Positions 1 through 7,596 of a DNA stretch of 64,000 nucleotides are shown here, in pieces. How positions within the stretch are numbered: the stretch's first letter is position 1; the number at the start of each line of letters is the position of its first letter. This DNA comes from JASHPR01 sp963795055 (GTDB lineage Bacteria > Actinomycetota > Actinomycetes > Streptosporangiales > Streptosporangiaceae). The DNA lies in assembly GCA_963795055.1 (NCBI GenBank), contig CAWCGJ010000025.1:186001-250000 (forward strand), read 5' to 3'. A model generated the notes under the pieces. The model ran no database searches. It worked only from the letters and a program-made list of their open reading frames with translations, and had not been told where the DNA came from. A program made the position numbers and the translations under genes.

Positions 1-2
1 TC

Positions 3-728
3 GCCGCGCAGCGCCGGTTCGTGGCCAACGCCTCCCACGAGCTGCGGACCCCGCTGGCCACCATGCGGGCCTCGCTAGATGTGGCGGTGGCCAAGCCAGA
101 CCCCGCGCCGCCGCAGACGGTGGCCCTGGCCGGCCTGCGGACCGAACTCGACCAGGTCGACCGGCTGCTCGACGGTTTGCTCACGCTGGCCCGCGCGCAG
201 CACCGCACGCTGCCCGGCCATGACATGGTCTCGCTCAGCCACGCCGTGTCGGCGGCGCTGGCCGCCCGGGCCGGCGCGATCGCGGCCAGGAACCTGACCG
301 TGGACCGCGGCGGCGCCGGGCCCGACGCGGCCGGTGACGGCGCGTGGGTGACGGGAAACCAGACGCTGCTGGGCCGGATGGTCGACAACGTGATCGACAA
401 CGCGATCGGCCACAACCATGACGGGGGCTGGATCCGCGTCACCACCGGGGCCAGCGGCTTCGCCTGGATGATCGTGGAGACCGGCGGGCCGGTGCTGGAT
501 CCGCGGCTGGTCGCCCAGCTGGCCCAGCCGTTCCGGCGGATGGCCGCCGACCGGACCGGCTCGGGCCAGGGAGCCGGGCTCGGCCTCTCGATCGTCTCGG
601 CCATCGCCGCGGCGCACGGCGGGGTGCTGGACCTGCAGGCCAGGCCGGAAGGCGGGCTGCGAGTGGGGATCGGCCTGCCGCTGGCGGGTCACCCCGCCCA
701 CGCCGCCCCGGCGGGTGTGCCGGCGTGA
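3..728 (+). CDS. Sensor histidine kinase, C-terminal part (5' end outside window)
   Basis: The reading frame is already open at the left edge, so only the kinase core is present. It starts in the dimerisation/phosphoacceptor helix: the H-box ASHELRTPL is read at about bases 30-60, followed by an HATPase_c domain with an N-box (DNVIDNAIGHN) and a glycine-rich lid (GAGLGLSIVSAIAAAHGG) near the end. The protein would autophosphorylate the H-box histidine and pass the phosphate to the response regulator whose GTG start overlaps its stop (GTGA). The sensing and membrane parts lie upstream and cannot be described. Kinase-before-regulator order is less usual than the reverse. The family is certain; the signal is unknown. 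Confidence 0.93.
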   Translation, partial: AAQRRFVANASHELRTPLATMRASLDVAVAKPDPAPPQTVALAGLRTELDQVDRLLDGLLTLARAQHRTLPGHDMVSLSHAVSAALAARAGAIAARNLTVDRGGAGPDAAGDGAWVTGNQTLLGRMVDNVIDNAIGHNHDGGWIRVTTGASGFAWMIVETGGPVLDPRLVAQLAQPFRRMAADRTGSGQGAGLGLSIVSAIAAAHGGVLDLQARPEGGLRVGIGLPLAGHPAHAAPAGVPA

Positions 729-1423
729 GGGTGCTGGTGGTCGAGGACGCGCGATCCCTGGCCGAGGTCCTGGTCGAGGGGCTGCGCGACCAGGGCATGG
801 CCGTCGACGCCGCGCGCGACGGGCTGGAAGCCGCGGCCAAGCTCGACGCGAACTCCTACGACGTGGTGGTGCTGGACCGCGACCTGCCGGGCGTCCACGG
901 CGACACGCTCTGCCAGATGATCACCGATCACGACGACCGGATCATGGTCCTCATGCTGACCGCGGCCGGGACCCCGGGCGACCGGGTCAGCGGCCTGCGC
1001 CTGGGCGCGGACGACTACCTGGCCAAGCCGTTCCACTTCCCCGAGCTCGTGCTCCGCATCCGCGCGCTCGCCCGCCGCCAGCCCGCGGCCCGGGCCCGGA
1101 TCCTGCAGGGGGCCGGGATCGAGCTTGACCCGATACAGCGCACCGTCACCCGCGACGGGCGGCAACTCGACCTGTCGGTCAAGGAATTCGGGGTCCTCGA
1201 GGCGCTGCTGCGCGCCCGGCCCGCGTTCCTCAGCGCCGAGGACCTGCTCGAGCAGGTGTGGGACGAGCACGCCGACCCGTTCACCAACACCGTCACCGTC
1301 ACCGTCGGCCGCCTGCGCCGCAAGCTCGGGGACCCTCCGGTCATCCTGACCACGCCCGGCGTGGGGTACCGCCTCGCGGACCAGCCCGCCCGCCGCGCGT
1401 CACCCGGCCACAGCATCCAGTAG
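725..1423 (+). CDS. OmpR/PhoB-family response regulator
   Basis: This 232-residue protein has an N-terminal receiver domain (about 1-115) with the acidic pair near residue 8, the likely phosphoacceptor Asp51 in VVVLDRDLPG, the switch Thr79 and the conserved Lys101 (DDYLAKPF). A winged-helix DNA-binding domain follows (about 130-222), ending in the typical VGRLRRKLGDPP...VGYRL pattern. The GTG start overlaps the stop of the kinase gene by four bases, so the two are translationally coupled and form a two-component system. Its last 24 bases overlap the end of a pyrE-like remnant on the other strand. The target genes cannot be inferred from the sequence. Confidence 0.95.
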   Translation: MRVLVVEDARSLAEVLVEGLRDQGMAVDAARDGLEAAAKLDANSYDVVVLDRDLPGVHGDTLCQMITDHDDRIMVLMLTAAGTPGDRVSGLRLGADDYLAKPFHFPELVLRIRALARRQPAARARILQGAGIELDPIQRTVTRDGRQLDLSVKEFGVLEALLRARPAFLSAEDLLEQVWDEHADPFTNTVTVTVGRLRRKLGDPPVILTTPGVGYRLADQPARRASPGHSIQ

Positions 1424-1564
1424 CTGCTTGGTCAGCACCGGATCGGACTCGAACAGGTACTTGTCGAAGTACTCCTCGCTGACCTGGCCGGACCGCAGGA
1501 TGAAGCTGCCGCGCAGGCGGCATCGCGCGTCGATGTCGCGGGCCAGCGCGGTCAGGTCGCCCAT
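1400..1564 (-). pseudogene. pyrE-like remnant (N-terminal part of orotate phosphoribosyltransferase)
   Basis: A 54-codon frame beginning MGDLTALARDIDARC and containing SGQVSEEYFDKYLFESDP looks like the first quarter of an actinobacterial orotate phosphoribosyltransferase, which is normally about 180-200 residues. The frame stops at TGA inside the 3' end of the response regulator gene, and the PRPP-binding part is missing. I infer a truncated gene copy left by rearrangement; expression of the fragment cannot be excluded because its own ATG is intact. The match is from memory of the family and needs a database search. Confidence 0.6.
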
Positions 1565-1642
1565 GACAGCAGGGTAGGGGCCGACCCCCCCGCCATTCCC
1601 CCTATCATCGGAGTACTCTCCTGGCGCGGAGGACGATGCCTG

Positions 1643-2542
1643 ATGACAGCCGAACCGCCGACGGCCTCGGAACCGGATTCCGACGACCCGATCGGCGCCC
1701 GTTATCCCAACACCGCCCGCATCTGGAACTACCAGCTCGGGGGCAAGGACAACTTCGCTGTCGATCGTCAAGCGTCCGAAGCGGCCAATGCGATGGTGAA
1801 GGCGCTGGGTGTCCCGGCGGGCGCCGACACTGCCGTGGAGAGCCGCCATCTGCTGCAGCGGATGGTCGACTACATGCTGGGCCAGGGCGTCCGCCAGTTC
1901 CTCGACCTGGGCTCGGGCCTGCCGAACATGGCCAACACCCATCAGATCGCCCACCGGGTAGCGCCCGGGGCGCGCGTCGTTTACGCGGACATCGACCCGC
2001 TCGTTTCGACCCACGCCGCCGCGCTGATGGCTGGCCCCAACACCGTCACGCTCCGGGCGGACCTGCGTGAGCCGGAACAGGTGCTCGGCGACGCGCGGGT
2101 ACGCGACCTGCTCGACTTCGGCCAGCCGGTCGGGATCATGTTCATGTGCGTCCTGCACTGCCTGTGGGACTCCGAAGACCCATGGGGGGTCGTCGCGCAG
2201 TTCCGGGACGCGGTGCCGCCGGGCAGCTACCTGGCCCTGAGCCACATGACCGGCGAAGCCCACCCCGAGGCGGCCGAGGGGCTCTTCCGGATTTCCCAGG
2301 ACCTGCACTGGAACACGCCGCTGATCTCGCGTGACCGCGCCGACATCGCACGATTCTTCGACGGGTTCGCACTGGTGGAGCCCGGCCTGGTGACCCCGGC
2401 GCAGTGGAGACCGGAACTGGACAACCCGCTGCGCGATCACGAGGATCCCGACGGCGATCCCGTGCTGACCCCTGCTGCGCCCATCGGTGACCTCGGGGTG
2501 GAGTGGCACCTGTGCGGAGTGGGCCGCAAGGACCGGCCCTAA
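1643..2542 (+). CDS. SAM-dependent methyltransferase of the DUF574 (Methyltransf_19) type
   Basis: The 299-residue product has the opening signature of this actinomycete family (YPNTARIWNYQLGGKDNFAVDR region, split as ARIWNYQLGGKDN at about residues 29-41). A glycine-rich SAM site (FLDLGSGLPN, about residues 89-98) and an acidic strand end (VVYADIDP) follow. It is a probable cytosolic methyltransferase of unknown substrate; such genes occur in many copies in streptomycete-like genomes. The ATG is preceded by GGAGGA at 1628-1633, with nine bases between, which supports this start over a nearby out-of-frame ATG. The gene is a single unit between remnants on the other strand. Confidence 0.9.
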   Translation: MTAEPPTASEPDSDDPIGARYPNTARIWNYQLGGKDNFAVDRQASEAANAMVKALGVPAGADTAVESRHLLQRMVDYMLGQGVRQFLDLGSGLPNMANTHQIAHRVAPGARVVYADIDPLVSTHAAALMAGPNTVTLRADLREPEQVLGDARVRDLLDFGQPVGIMFMCVLHCLWDSEDPWGVVAQFRDAVPPGSYLALSHMTGEAHPEAAEGLFRISQDLHWNTPLISRDRADIARFFDGFALVEPGLVTPAQWRPELDNPLRDHEDPDGDPVLTPAAPIGDLGVEWHLCGVGRKDRP

Positions 2543-2569
2543 GCGATCCCTCGGCGTAGTCCGCCGGCC

Positions 2570-3370
2570 GTGACGGTCTCGATCGACGACCTCGAGCGGG
2601 CGGCGGCCCGGGGCTGGCGGGCACCGGAGGAAGCCCGGTTCGGCGACTGGCTGCTGCGCGCGGCCGGCGGCTTTACCGGCCGGGCGAACAGCGCCCTCGC
2701 GGTCGGCGATCCCGGCGTGCCCCTGGCCGCGGCGATCACCGAGGTCACCCGCTGGTACCGGTTCCGCGGCCTGCCCCCGATGGTGGCCGTCCCCTACCCG
2801 CTGGGCCTGCCGGACAGCAGCGCCGTCGACCGGTTCCTCGGCGACGAGCTCGGCTGGCCGGTGCGCCCCGGCGCGGCGACGGTCATGACCGCCGCGCCGG
2901 GCGCGGTGGCGGGCGCGACCGCGGGCGTGGACGTGAACACCGAGCCGGACGAGGCCTGGCTGGCGCTGTACCGCTTCCACGGCCGGCGGCCGCCGCCGGT
3001 GTCCCGGCGGCTGCTCATGTCCGCCCCGTGGCAGGCGTTCGGCTCGGTCCGCGAGGCCGGCGGCACCGTGGCCATCGGCCGGGTGGCGGTGGCCGGGCGC
3101 TGGGCCGGCCTGACGGCGGTCGAGGTCGACCCGCGGCACCGGCGCCGCGGGCTCGGGGGCGCCATCACCGCCGCGCTGGCCGCCGCGGCGGCGGCCCGCG
3201 GCGCGGGCGGCCTCTACCTGCAGGTCGAGGACGACAACGACGCCGCGCGCGCCCTGTACTGCCGCGTCGGCTTCACCGACCACCACGGTTACCGCTACCG
3301 CGTCGCCCCGGGTCAGTTACGTATAGCCGCTCGCCCCGGTCGGTGGCAGCCTGCAGGTCCCGGATCGTGA
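2570..3370 (+). CDS. GNAT-family N-acetyltransferase
   Basis: The 266-residue product ends in a GNAT fold: GRWAGLTAVEVDPRHRRRGLGG (read as VEVDPRHRRRGLGGAI, about residues 184-199) is the acetyl-CoA pyrophosphate-binding loop. It is followed by LYLQVEDDNDAARALYCRVGF, the usual beta5-alpha4 end. The N-terminal half is longer than in a minimal GNAT and has no clear motif. The GTG start lies 27 bases after the preceding stop, so it could share a transcript with the methyltransferase gene. Substrate unknown. Confidence 0.88.
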   Translation: MTVSIDDLERAAARGWRAPEEARFGDWLLRAAGGFTGRANSALAVGDPGVPLAAAITEVTRWYRFRGLPPMVAVPYPLGLPDSSAVDRFLGDELGWPVRPGAATVMTAAPGAVAGATAGVDVNTEPDEAWLALYRFHGRRPPPVSRRLLMSAPWQAFGSVREAGGTVAIGRVAVAGRWAGLTAVEVDPRHRRRGLGGAITAALAAAAAARGAGGLYLQVEDDNDAARALYCRVGFTDHHGYRYRVAPGQLRIAARPGRWQPAGPGS

Positions 3371-3407
3371 TCCGCCGGCCGGCGGGCCATGCCGTCACGT
3401 CGGACAT
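3327..3407 (-). pseudogene. Possible panB-like remnant (N-terminus of ketopantoate hydroxymethyltransferase)
   Basis: On the minus strand a frame starting at an ATG reads MSDVTAWPAGRRITIRDLQA and continues ATDRGER, which resembles the first strand and helix of PanB-type enzymes (xxTIRDLxxxKxxGExxxMLTAYD). The resemblance ends at about 3327, and the frame then runs opposite the end of the GNAT gene. Only 27 residues support the call, so it may be chance. If real, it is a second biosynthetic-gene stub within 2 kb of the pyrE-like one, with the same orientation. Confidence 0.35.
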
Positions 3408-3554
3408 GACTGCTTTCTTTCTGGCCGCCACCGCCTGCGGGTTGGTGCCACGTCCGATCCTGCACCCGCACGGTTCAGCGGGAAACGCCGGCGCGCGGCG
3501 GCTCTCGCGCCGCGCCCGGCCAGGAGACCGGGCCGGTTGGGGTTTACTACGACT

Positions 3555-4295
3555 GTGCGTCATCCCCGTGCCAGCCACGGCCTGGCGGCGGCCCTGGCCG
3601 CCGCCAGCGGCCTGGCCTGGCTGGCCGGATGCGCCAGCCAGCCGCTATCGCCCGTCGGGCTGGCCCACGATCCGCCGCCGTTCATCCAGGCCGAGGCCCT
3701 CGCCGCCGCCCAGGCGGCCGACTCGGTGCACGTCGAGATGATCAGTTCGTCGGCGTCGGGCCGCGCGGTGTACAGCACCGACGTGTCGTCCACCGCCGGC
3801 CGCCAGGTCATCACGATCGCGGGTGGCGGCGAGGCCACCGTGCTCGACGTGGCCGGTATCGGCTACGTGAGCGGTAACCCGGCCGCGCTGGTCGGCTTCT
3901 TCGGTTTCCCGCCGTCCGCGTCTGCGCGGCTGACCGGCCGGTGGGTGTCCTTCCGCTCCGGGCAGCCCTACTACCAGCAGGTCGTCGACGCGGTGACGCT
4001 CGGCTCGGCGCTCGGCGTGGTCCGGCTGTCCGGCCGTCTCACCTCGAAGGGCATGGAGAGTGTCGGCGGCCAGCGTGTTGTGGGCGTGCGCGGGATCGCG
4101 CCGAGCGTCCCGGGCGTTCCCGCGGGCACGAGGGCCACGCTCTATGTCGCGACCACCGGGCGGCTGCTGCCAGTCAGCTACCAGGAAGCGTCGGGCAGCA
4201 CCCGGCTCAGCGCCGTGTTCAGCCGGTGGGGGGAGACGGTGAGCGTGGCCGCTCCGCGTGGCGCGATCCCGATCTCCTCCGTCGTGAAATCATAG
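3555..4295 (+). CDS. Secreted lipoprotein of unknown function
   Basis: The product has an N-terminal Arg, a hydrophobic alanine-rich stretch and a lipobox LAGC about 26 residues after the chosen GTG, so it should be lipid-anchored outside the membrane. The rest (about 220 residues) is rich in beta-type sequence (VGFFGFPPSASARLTGRWVS, TLYVATTGRLLPVSY) reminiscent of the LolA/LprG-LppX fold, but I cannot assign it firmly. The frame is also open to a TTG at 3537; the GTG at 3555 gives a normal-length signal peptide. No strong ribosome site is visible for either start. Confidence 0.75.
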   Translation: MRHPRASHGLAAALAAASGLAWLAGCASQPLSPVGLAHDPPPFIQAEALAAAQAADSVHVEMISSSASGRAVYSTDVSSTAGRQVITIAGGGEATVLDVAGIGYVSGNPAALVGFFGFPPSASARLTGRWVSFRSGQPYYQQVVDAVTLGSALGVVRLSGRLTSKGMESVGGQRVVGVRGIAPSVPGVPAGTRATLYVATTGRLLPVSYQEASGSTRLSAVFSRWGETVSVAAPRGAIPISSVVKS

Positions 4296-4315
4296 GCAGG
4301 ACCTGACCGCCGGGT

Positions 4316-4426
4316 TCAGCTCTTGTGCTGCACCGTGTAGGGGACGGTCTGCAGCCGGATCAGGCCGTCGCGGAAGATGAAGGTGTCGATGCCGGCCTCG
4401 ACCCGGGTCTTCTCCGCGTCGGCCAT
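4316..4426 (-). pseudogene. Remnant: C-terminal end of an NTF2/SnoaL-like protein
   Basis: A 36-codon minus-strand frame ends in GIDTFIFRDGLIRLQTVPYT followed by VQHKS and a stop, which looks like the last strands of NTF2-like (SnoaL-type) proteins (DTFVFRDGKIxxQTxxYTV). The rest of the family domain, normally 120-140 residues, is absent. The frame begins abruptly beside the promoter region of the next gene. I infer a deleted gene of which only the 3' end survives. Confidence 0.4.
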
Positions 4427-4478
4427 CTACTTTCGTAGTGAGCACCTCGGATCTCCCGTAAGTCGTCATCACCGTGAT

Positions 4479-4489
4479 CAAAGGAGGCC
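4479..4489 (+). promoter_or_regulatory. Strong ribosome-binding site for the SDR gene
   Basis: AAAGGAGG lies about eight bases before the GTG at 4496 and decides that start; it is one of the most complete Shine-Dalgarno matches in the window. Confidence 0.7.
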
Positions 4490-4495
4490 AAGCCG

Positions 4496-5266
4496 GTGAC
4501 TGATTCGCTATTCGATCTGTCCGGCCGCCGCGCGCTGGTGACCGGATCAACCAAGGGCATCGGCGCGGCCCTGGCCGCCGGACTCGCCGAGGCCGGGGCC
4601 GAGGTGGTGCTCAATGGCCGGGACCCGGGCGCGCTGGCGCGGGCCCGGGACCACCTGGCCGAGCGGGCCGGGGCTGCGGTGCACGCGGTGGCGTTCGACG
4701 TGACCGATCCGGACGGGGTGGACACTGGGGTGCGCGCCGCCGAGGCGGCCGCGGGACCGCTGGACATCCTGGTCAACAACGCCGGCACCATGCACAGGGA
4801 GCCGATGCTGCAGATGCCGCTCGCGCACTGGCAGCGCCTGCTGGACACCAACCTGACCGGTGCCTTCATCGTGAGCCGGGCGGTCGCGCGCGGCATGGCC
4901 GAGCGAGGCTACGGGAAGATCATCAACGTCTGCTCCGTGCTGAGCTGGCTGGCCCGGCCAGGCATCGCGGGGTACACGGCCTCCAAGGCCGGCCTGGCCA
5001 TGCTGACCCAGAGCATGTGCGCGGAGTGGGCGAGCAGCGGGGTGACCGCCAACGGGCTCGCTCCCGGCTACGTGGTCACCGACCTCACGCGGGCCCTGGC
5101 CGACGACCCCGAGTTCGACGCCTGGCTGCGGCGACGGACCCCGGCCGGACGGTGGGTCCGGGCCGAGGACCTGGTCGGCACGCTGGTGTGGCTGGCCGCC
5201 CCGGCCTCGGACTTCGTCAACGGGCAGGTCATCGCCGTCGACGGCGGGCTGACCGCGGTGATCTGA
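4496..5266 (+). CDS. Short-chain dehydrogenase/reductase (gluconate 5-dehydrogenase-like)
   Basis: The 256-residue protein is a classical SDR: the nucleotide-binding motif TGSTKGIG (about residues 17-24), NNAG (about 97-100), a catalytic Ser in NVCSVLSW, the YTASK motif (about 161-165) and the C-terminal GQVIAVDGG. The pattern is closest in feel to gluconate 5-dehydrogenases and related sugar or alcohol oxidoreductases, but the substrate is not provable. It converges on ipdF, with 12 bases between stops, and may simply be a neighbour of the steroid genes. It would use NAD(P)(H) in the cytosol. Confidence 0.9.
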   Translation: MTDSLFDLSGRRALVTGSTKGIGAALAAGLAEAGAEVVLNGRDPGALARARDHLAERAGAAVHAVAFDVTDPDGVDTGVRAAEAAAGPLDILVNNAGTMHREPMLQMPLAHWQRLLDTNLTGAFIVSRAVARGMAERGYGKIINVCSVLSWLARPGIAGYTASKAGLAMLTQSMCAEWASSGVTANGLAPGYVVTDLTRALADDPEFDAWLRRRTPAGRWVRAEDLVGTLVWLAAPASDFVNGQVIAVDGGLTAVI

Positions 5267-5278
5267 GCCCGCCCGGCC

Positions 5279-6091
5279 TCACGGGTGCTGGCTGCTCACC
5301 GACACCACCTCGCCGGTCAGGTACGAGGCGTAGTCGCTGGCCAGGAACACGATGACGTTGGCGACCTCCCACGGCTGCGCCGCGCGGCCGAACGCCTCGC
5401 GGCCGGCCAGGCCCGCCAGGTCCTGCTCGCTCATCACCTTGGCCAGGAACGGGTGCATGGCCAGGCTCGGCGCCACGGCGTTCACCCGGATGCCGTGGGC
5501 GGCCACGTCCAGGGCCGCGCACCGGGTCAGCGCCATCACCCCCGCCTTGGCCGCCGCATAGTGCGCCTGGCCCGGTTGCGCGCGCCAGCCCAGCACCGAC
5601 GCGTTGTTGATGACGGCTCCCCCGTGACCCTGGGTGACCATCTGGCGCAGCGCGGCCCGGGTGCACCGGAACGTCCCGGTGAGCGTGACGTCGAGCACCC
5701 GCAGCCACTGCTCGTCGGTCATCTCGAGCACCGAGCTGGTGCCCCCCAGCCCGGCGTTGTTGATGAACACGTCGATGCGCCCGAACTGCCGCACCGCCCC
5801 GGCCACCAGCGCCTCAACATCACCCTCGTCGGTGACGTCACAGGCGGCGGACCACACGCGCTCCCCGTGCACCCCGGCCAGCTCACCCCGGATCTCGGCC
5901 AGGCGGCGCTGGTGATGGTCGCTGATCACCACGCGGGCGCCCTCCTCCAGGCAGCGCCGGGCGGTCGCCGAGCCGATGCCGGTGCCGGCCGCGGCGGTGA
6001 TCACCACAACCTTGCCGGCCAGCAGGTCGCGCCCGGGCGGCGGGGCCGGTTCACCGGCGGGCCGGGTCTCGTCCCGGCCTGAAGTGGTCAC
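5279..6091 (-). CDS. ipdF: IpdF-like reductase of steroid C/D-ring degradation (SDR)
   Basis: This 270-residue SDR has the unusual nucleotide loop TAAAGTGIGSATARR, NNAGLGG, NNASVLGWRAQ, a YAAAKAG catalytic motif and the C-terminal GEVVSVSSQ. That combination is characteristic of IpdF (Rv3559c type), which acts on the hydroxylated HIP-CoA intermediate during breakdown of the last two steroid rings. Its GTG start overlaps the stop of the upstream acyl-CoA dehydrogenase gene by four bases, the same ipdE1-ipdF order as in mycobacteria. The start gives an N-terminal tail of about 20 residues before the fold. Confidence 0.88.
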   Translation of the reverse strand: MTTSGRDETRPAGEPAPPPGRDLLAGKVVVITAAAGTGIGSATARRCLEEGARVVISDHHQRRLAEIRGELAGVHGERVWSAACDVTDEGDVEALVAGAVRQFGRIDVFINNAGLGGTSSVLEMTDEQWLRVLDVTLTGTFRCTRAALRQMVTQGHGGAVINNASVLGWRAQPGQAHYAAAKAGVMALTRCAALDVAAHGIRVNAVAPSLAMHPFLAKVMSEQDLAGLAGREAFGRAAQPWEVANVIVFLASDYASYLTGEVVSVSSQHP

Positions 6092-7269
6092 GGCCGGGCC
6101 TGGCGGGGCAGGCCGAGCGCCCGCTCGGCGATGATGTTGCGCTGGATCTCGTCGGACCCGCCGTAGATCGTGTCGGCCCGGCTGAACAGGAACAGCCGCT
6201 GCCAGTCGTCAAGATCGTACGGTGCTCCCCTGGCCACCATCGACGGCGCGCCCAGCACCTCCATGGCGAGCTCGCCGAGGGCCTGATGCCACCGCGACCA
6301 CAACAGCTTGGTCACCGACGCCGCAGCCGTGTCGTCCCCCGCCCCCGGGCCGGCGTGGTCCAGCGTGCCGAGCGCGTGCGCCTGCATGACCTCCAGTCCG
6401 ATCCACGCCCGGGCGATCTTGTTCCTGAGCACCGGGTCGGCCGCCGCCGGGCCGCGCCGGGCCAGGTCTACCAGGGCGTCGAACTCGCGCCGGAACCCGA
6501 CCTGCTGGCCGAGCGTGGCCACGCCCCGCTCGATGGCCAGCGTGGCCTGGGCGACCCGCCAGCCGTCACCCGGCTCGCCGACCACGTTCCCGCGCGCGGT
6601 GCGGGCGCCGTCGAAGAACACCTCGTTGAACTCGGCGGTGCCGGTGAGCTGGCGGATCGGGCGCACGGTGATCTCGGCCTGGCGCATCGGCACGAGCAGG
6701 TAGGACAGGCCGTGGCTGCGGCGCGAGCCGGGCTCGGTACGGGCCAGGACGAAGCACCAGTCGGCGACCTGCGCCAGCGACGTCCATACCTTCTGGCCGG
6801 TGATCACCCATTCGTCGCCGTCGAGGGCCGCGGCGGTGGCCACGGCCGCGAGGTCGGACCCGGCGCCCGGCTCGGAGTAGCCCTGGCACCAGAGTTCGGC
6901 CACGGCCGCGATCGGGGGCAGGAACCGCCGTCGCTGCTCCGGCGTGCCCAGCGCGATCAGCGTGGGCCCGAGCAGTTCCTCGCCCAGGTAGCCGACCCGG
7001 GCCGGCGCGCCGCTGCGCGCGTACTCCTCGTGGAAGATGACCTGCTGCGCGAACGTGGCGTCGTGGCCGCCGTATTCGGCCGGCCAGCCAAGGCAGGTCC
7101 AGCCGGCCGCCGCCAGGTGCCGGTTCCAGGCCACCCGCTCGGCGTGCGCCTCGTGCTCGCGGCCGGGGCCTCCCGCGCCGCGCAGCCCGGCGAACCGCCC
7201 GGTGAGGTTCTCCGCCAGCCACCGCCGCAACCGGCGCCGGAACTCCTCGTCCTGCGGGCTGAACCGCAC
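6088..7269 (-). CDS. ipdE1: Acyl-CoA dehydrogenase, IpdE1 (FadE30)-like
   Basis: The 393-residue product is a complete acyl-CoA dehydrogenase: FAD/substrate region GYSEPGAGSDLA and WVITGQKVWTSLAQ in the middle domain, and the C-terminal helical domain ending IYGGSDEIQRNIIAERALGLPR (in pieces: GGSDEIQRNIIAERALG). Its place before ipdF, and beside fadD3, matches the FadE30 subunit of the IpdE1-IpdE2 heteromer that dehydrogenates a HIP-CoA intermediate. I chose the GTG at 7269 because GGAGG lies six bases before it; the open frame extends further upstream to 7398 without a ribosome site. The proposed partner ipdE2 is the frame-broken gene at 11084-12216. Confidence 0.85.
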   Translation of the reverse strand: MRFSPQDEEFRRRLRRWLAENLTGRFAGLRGAGGPGREHEAHAERVAWNRHLAAAGWTCLGWPAEYGGHDATFAQQVIFHEEYARSGAPARVGYLGEELLGPTLIALGTPEQRRRFLPPIAAVAELWCQGYSEPGAGSDLAAVATAAALDGDEWVITGQKVWTSLAQVADWCFVLARTEPGSRRSHGLSYLLVPMRQAEITVRPIRQLTGTAEFNEVFFDGARTARGNVVGEPGDGWRVAQATLAIERGVATLGQQVGFRREFDALVDLARRGPAAADPVLRNKIARAWIGLEVMQAHALGTLDHAGPGAGDDTAAASVTKLLWSRWHQALGELAMEVLGAPSMVARGAPYDLDDWQRLFLFSRADTIYGGSDEIQRNIIAERALGLPRQARP

Positions 7270-7338
7270 CCGTGCCTCCGTGTCTGGCCAGCGGCTGGTC
7301 CCGCGCGTAGGCTCAGCGCAGCGCTGACTACTGTGCAT

Positions 7339-7408
7339 CGTTCCACAGCGTTCCACGGCCCATATCGCCACCTGCGGAAACTCTCCGCACGACTCCACAG
7401 CGTTCTAC
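7339..7408 (-). promoter_or_regulatory. Paired direct repeats upstream of ipdE1 (candidate operator)
   Basis: Two copies of an 18-base element (plus-strand reading tccacagcgttccacggc and tccacagcgttctacggc) start 52 bp apart, about five helical turns. Within each copy the half-site CGTTC(C/T)AC or a variant is repeated at a 10-bp period (7339, 7349; 7391 degenerate, 7401). They lie 70-140 bp before the ipdE1 start. There is no KstR (TnnAACnnGTTnnA) or KstR2 (AnCAAGnnCTTGnT) box here, so a different regulator is suggested. Function is inferred from layout only. Confidence 0.4.
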
Positions 7409-7596
7409 GGCGTGCCGCAGCCTTCAGGCTCCCGGGATAAGCACCCGGAGTGCCCGGCTGCGGGGGGCGGTGATCTAGCTGGGCATCTACGCCGGCCGCC
7501 GCTGGCTGGGACTGCTCTGGACCCGGCGCCGCGGGCTAGCAGCATCGCGCCGATGATCCCCAGGGGGGATCGACCCGCTGCCGCCGCGACGCGCGG
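7409..7596. other. Gene-poor stretch, possible end of a lost membrane protein
   Basis: Together with the ipdE1 upstream region this makes about 330 bases without a confident gene. On the plus strand a short frame reads LGIYAGRRWLGLLWTRRRGL, resembling a terminal membrane helix plus basic tail, but it is cut by a TAG just upstream. I see no RNA gene or terminator in it. Confidence 0.25.

Noticed and set aside
1400..3286. A 628-codon open frame on the minus strand opposite the methyltransferase and GNAT genes
   Set aside because: Only its last 54 codons resemble a protein (pyrE-like). The rest is Arg/Gly/His-rich shadow of two well-supported plus-strand genes.
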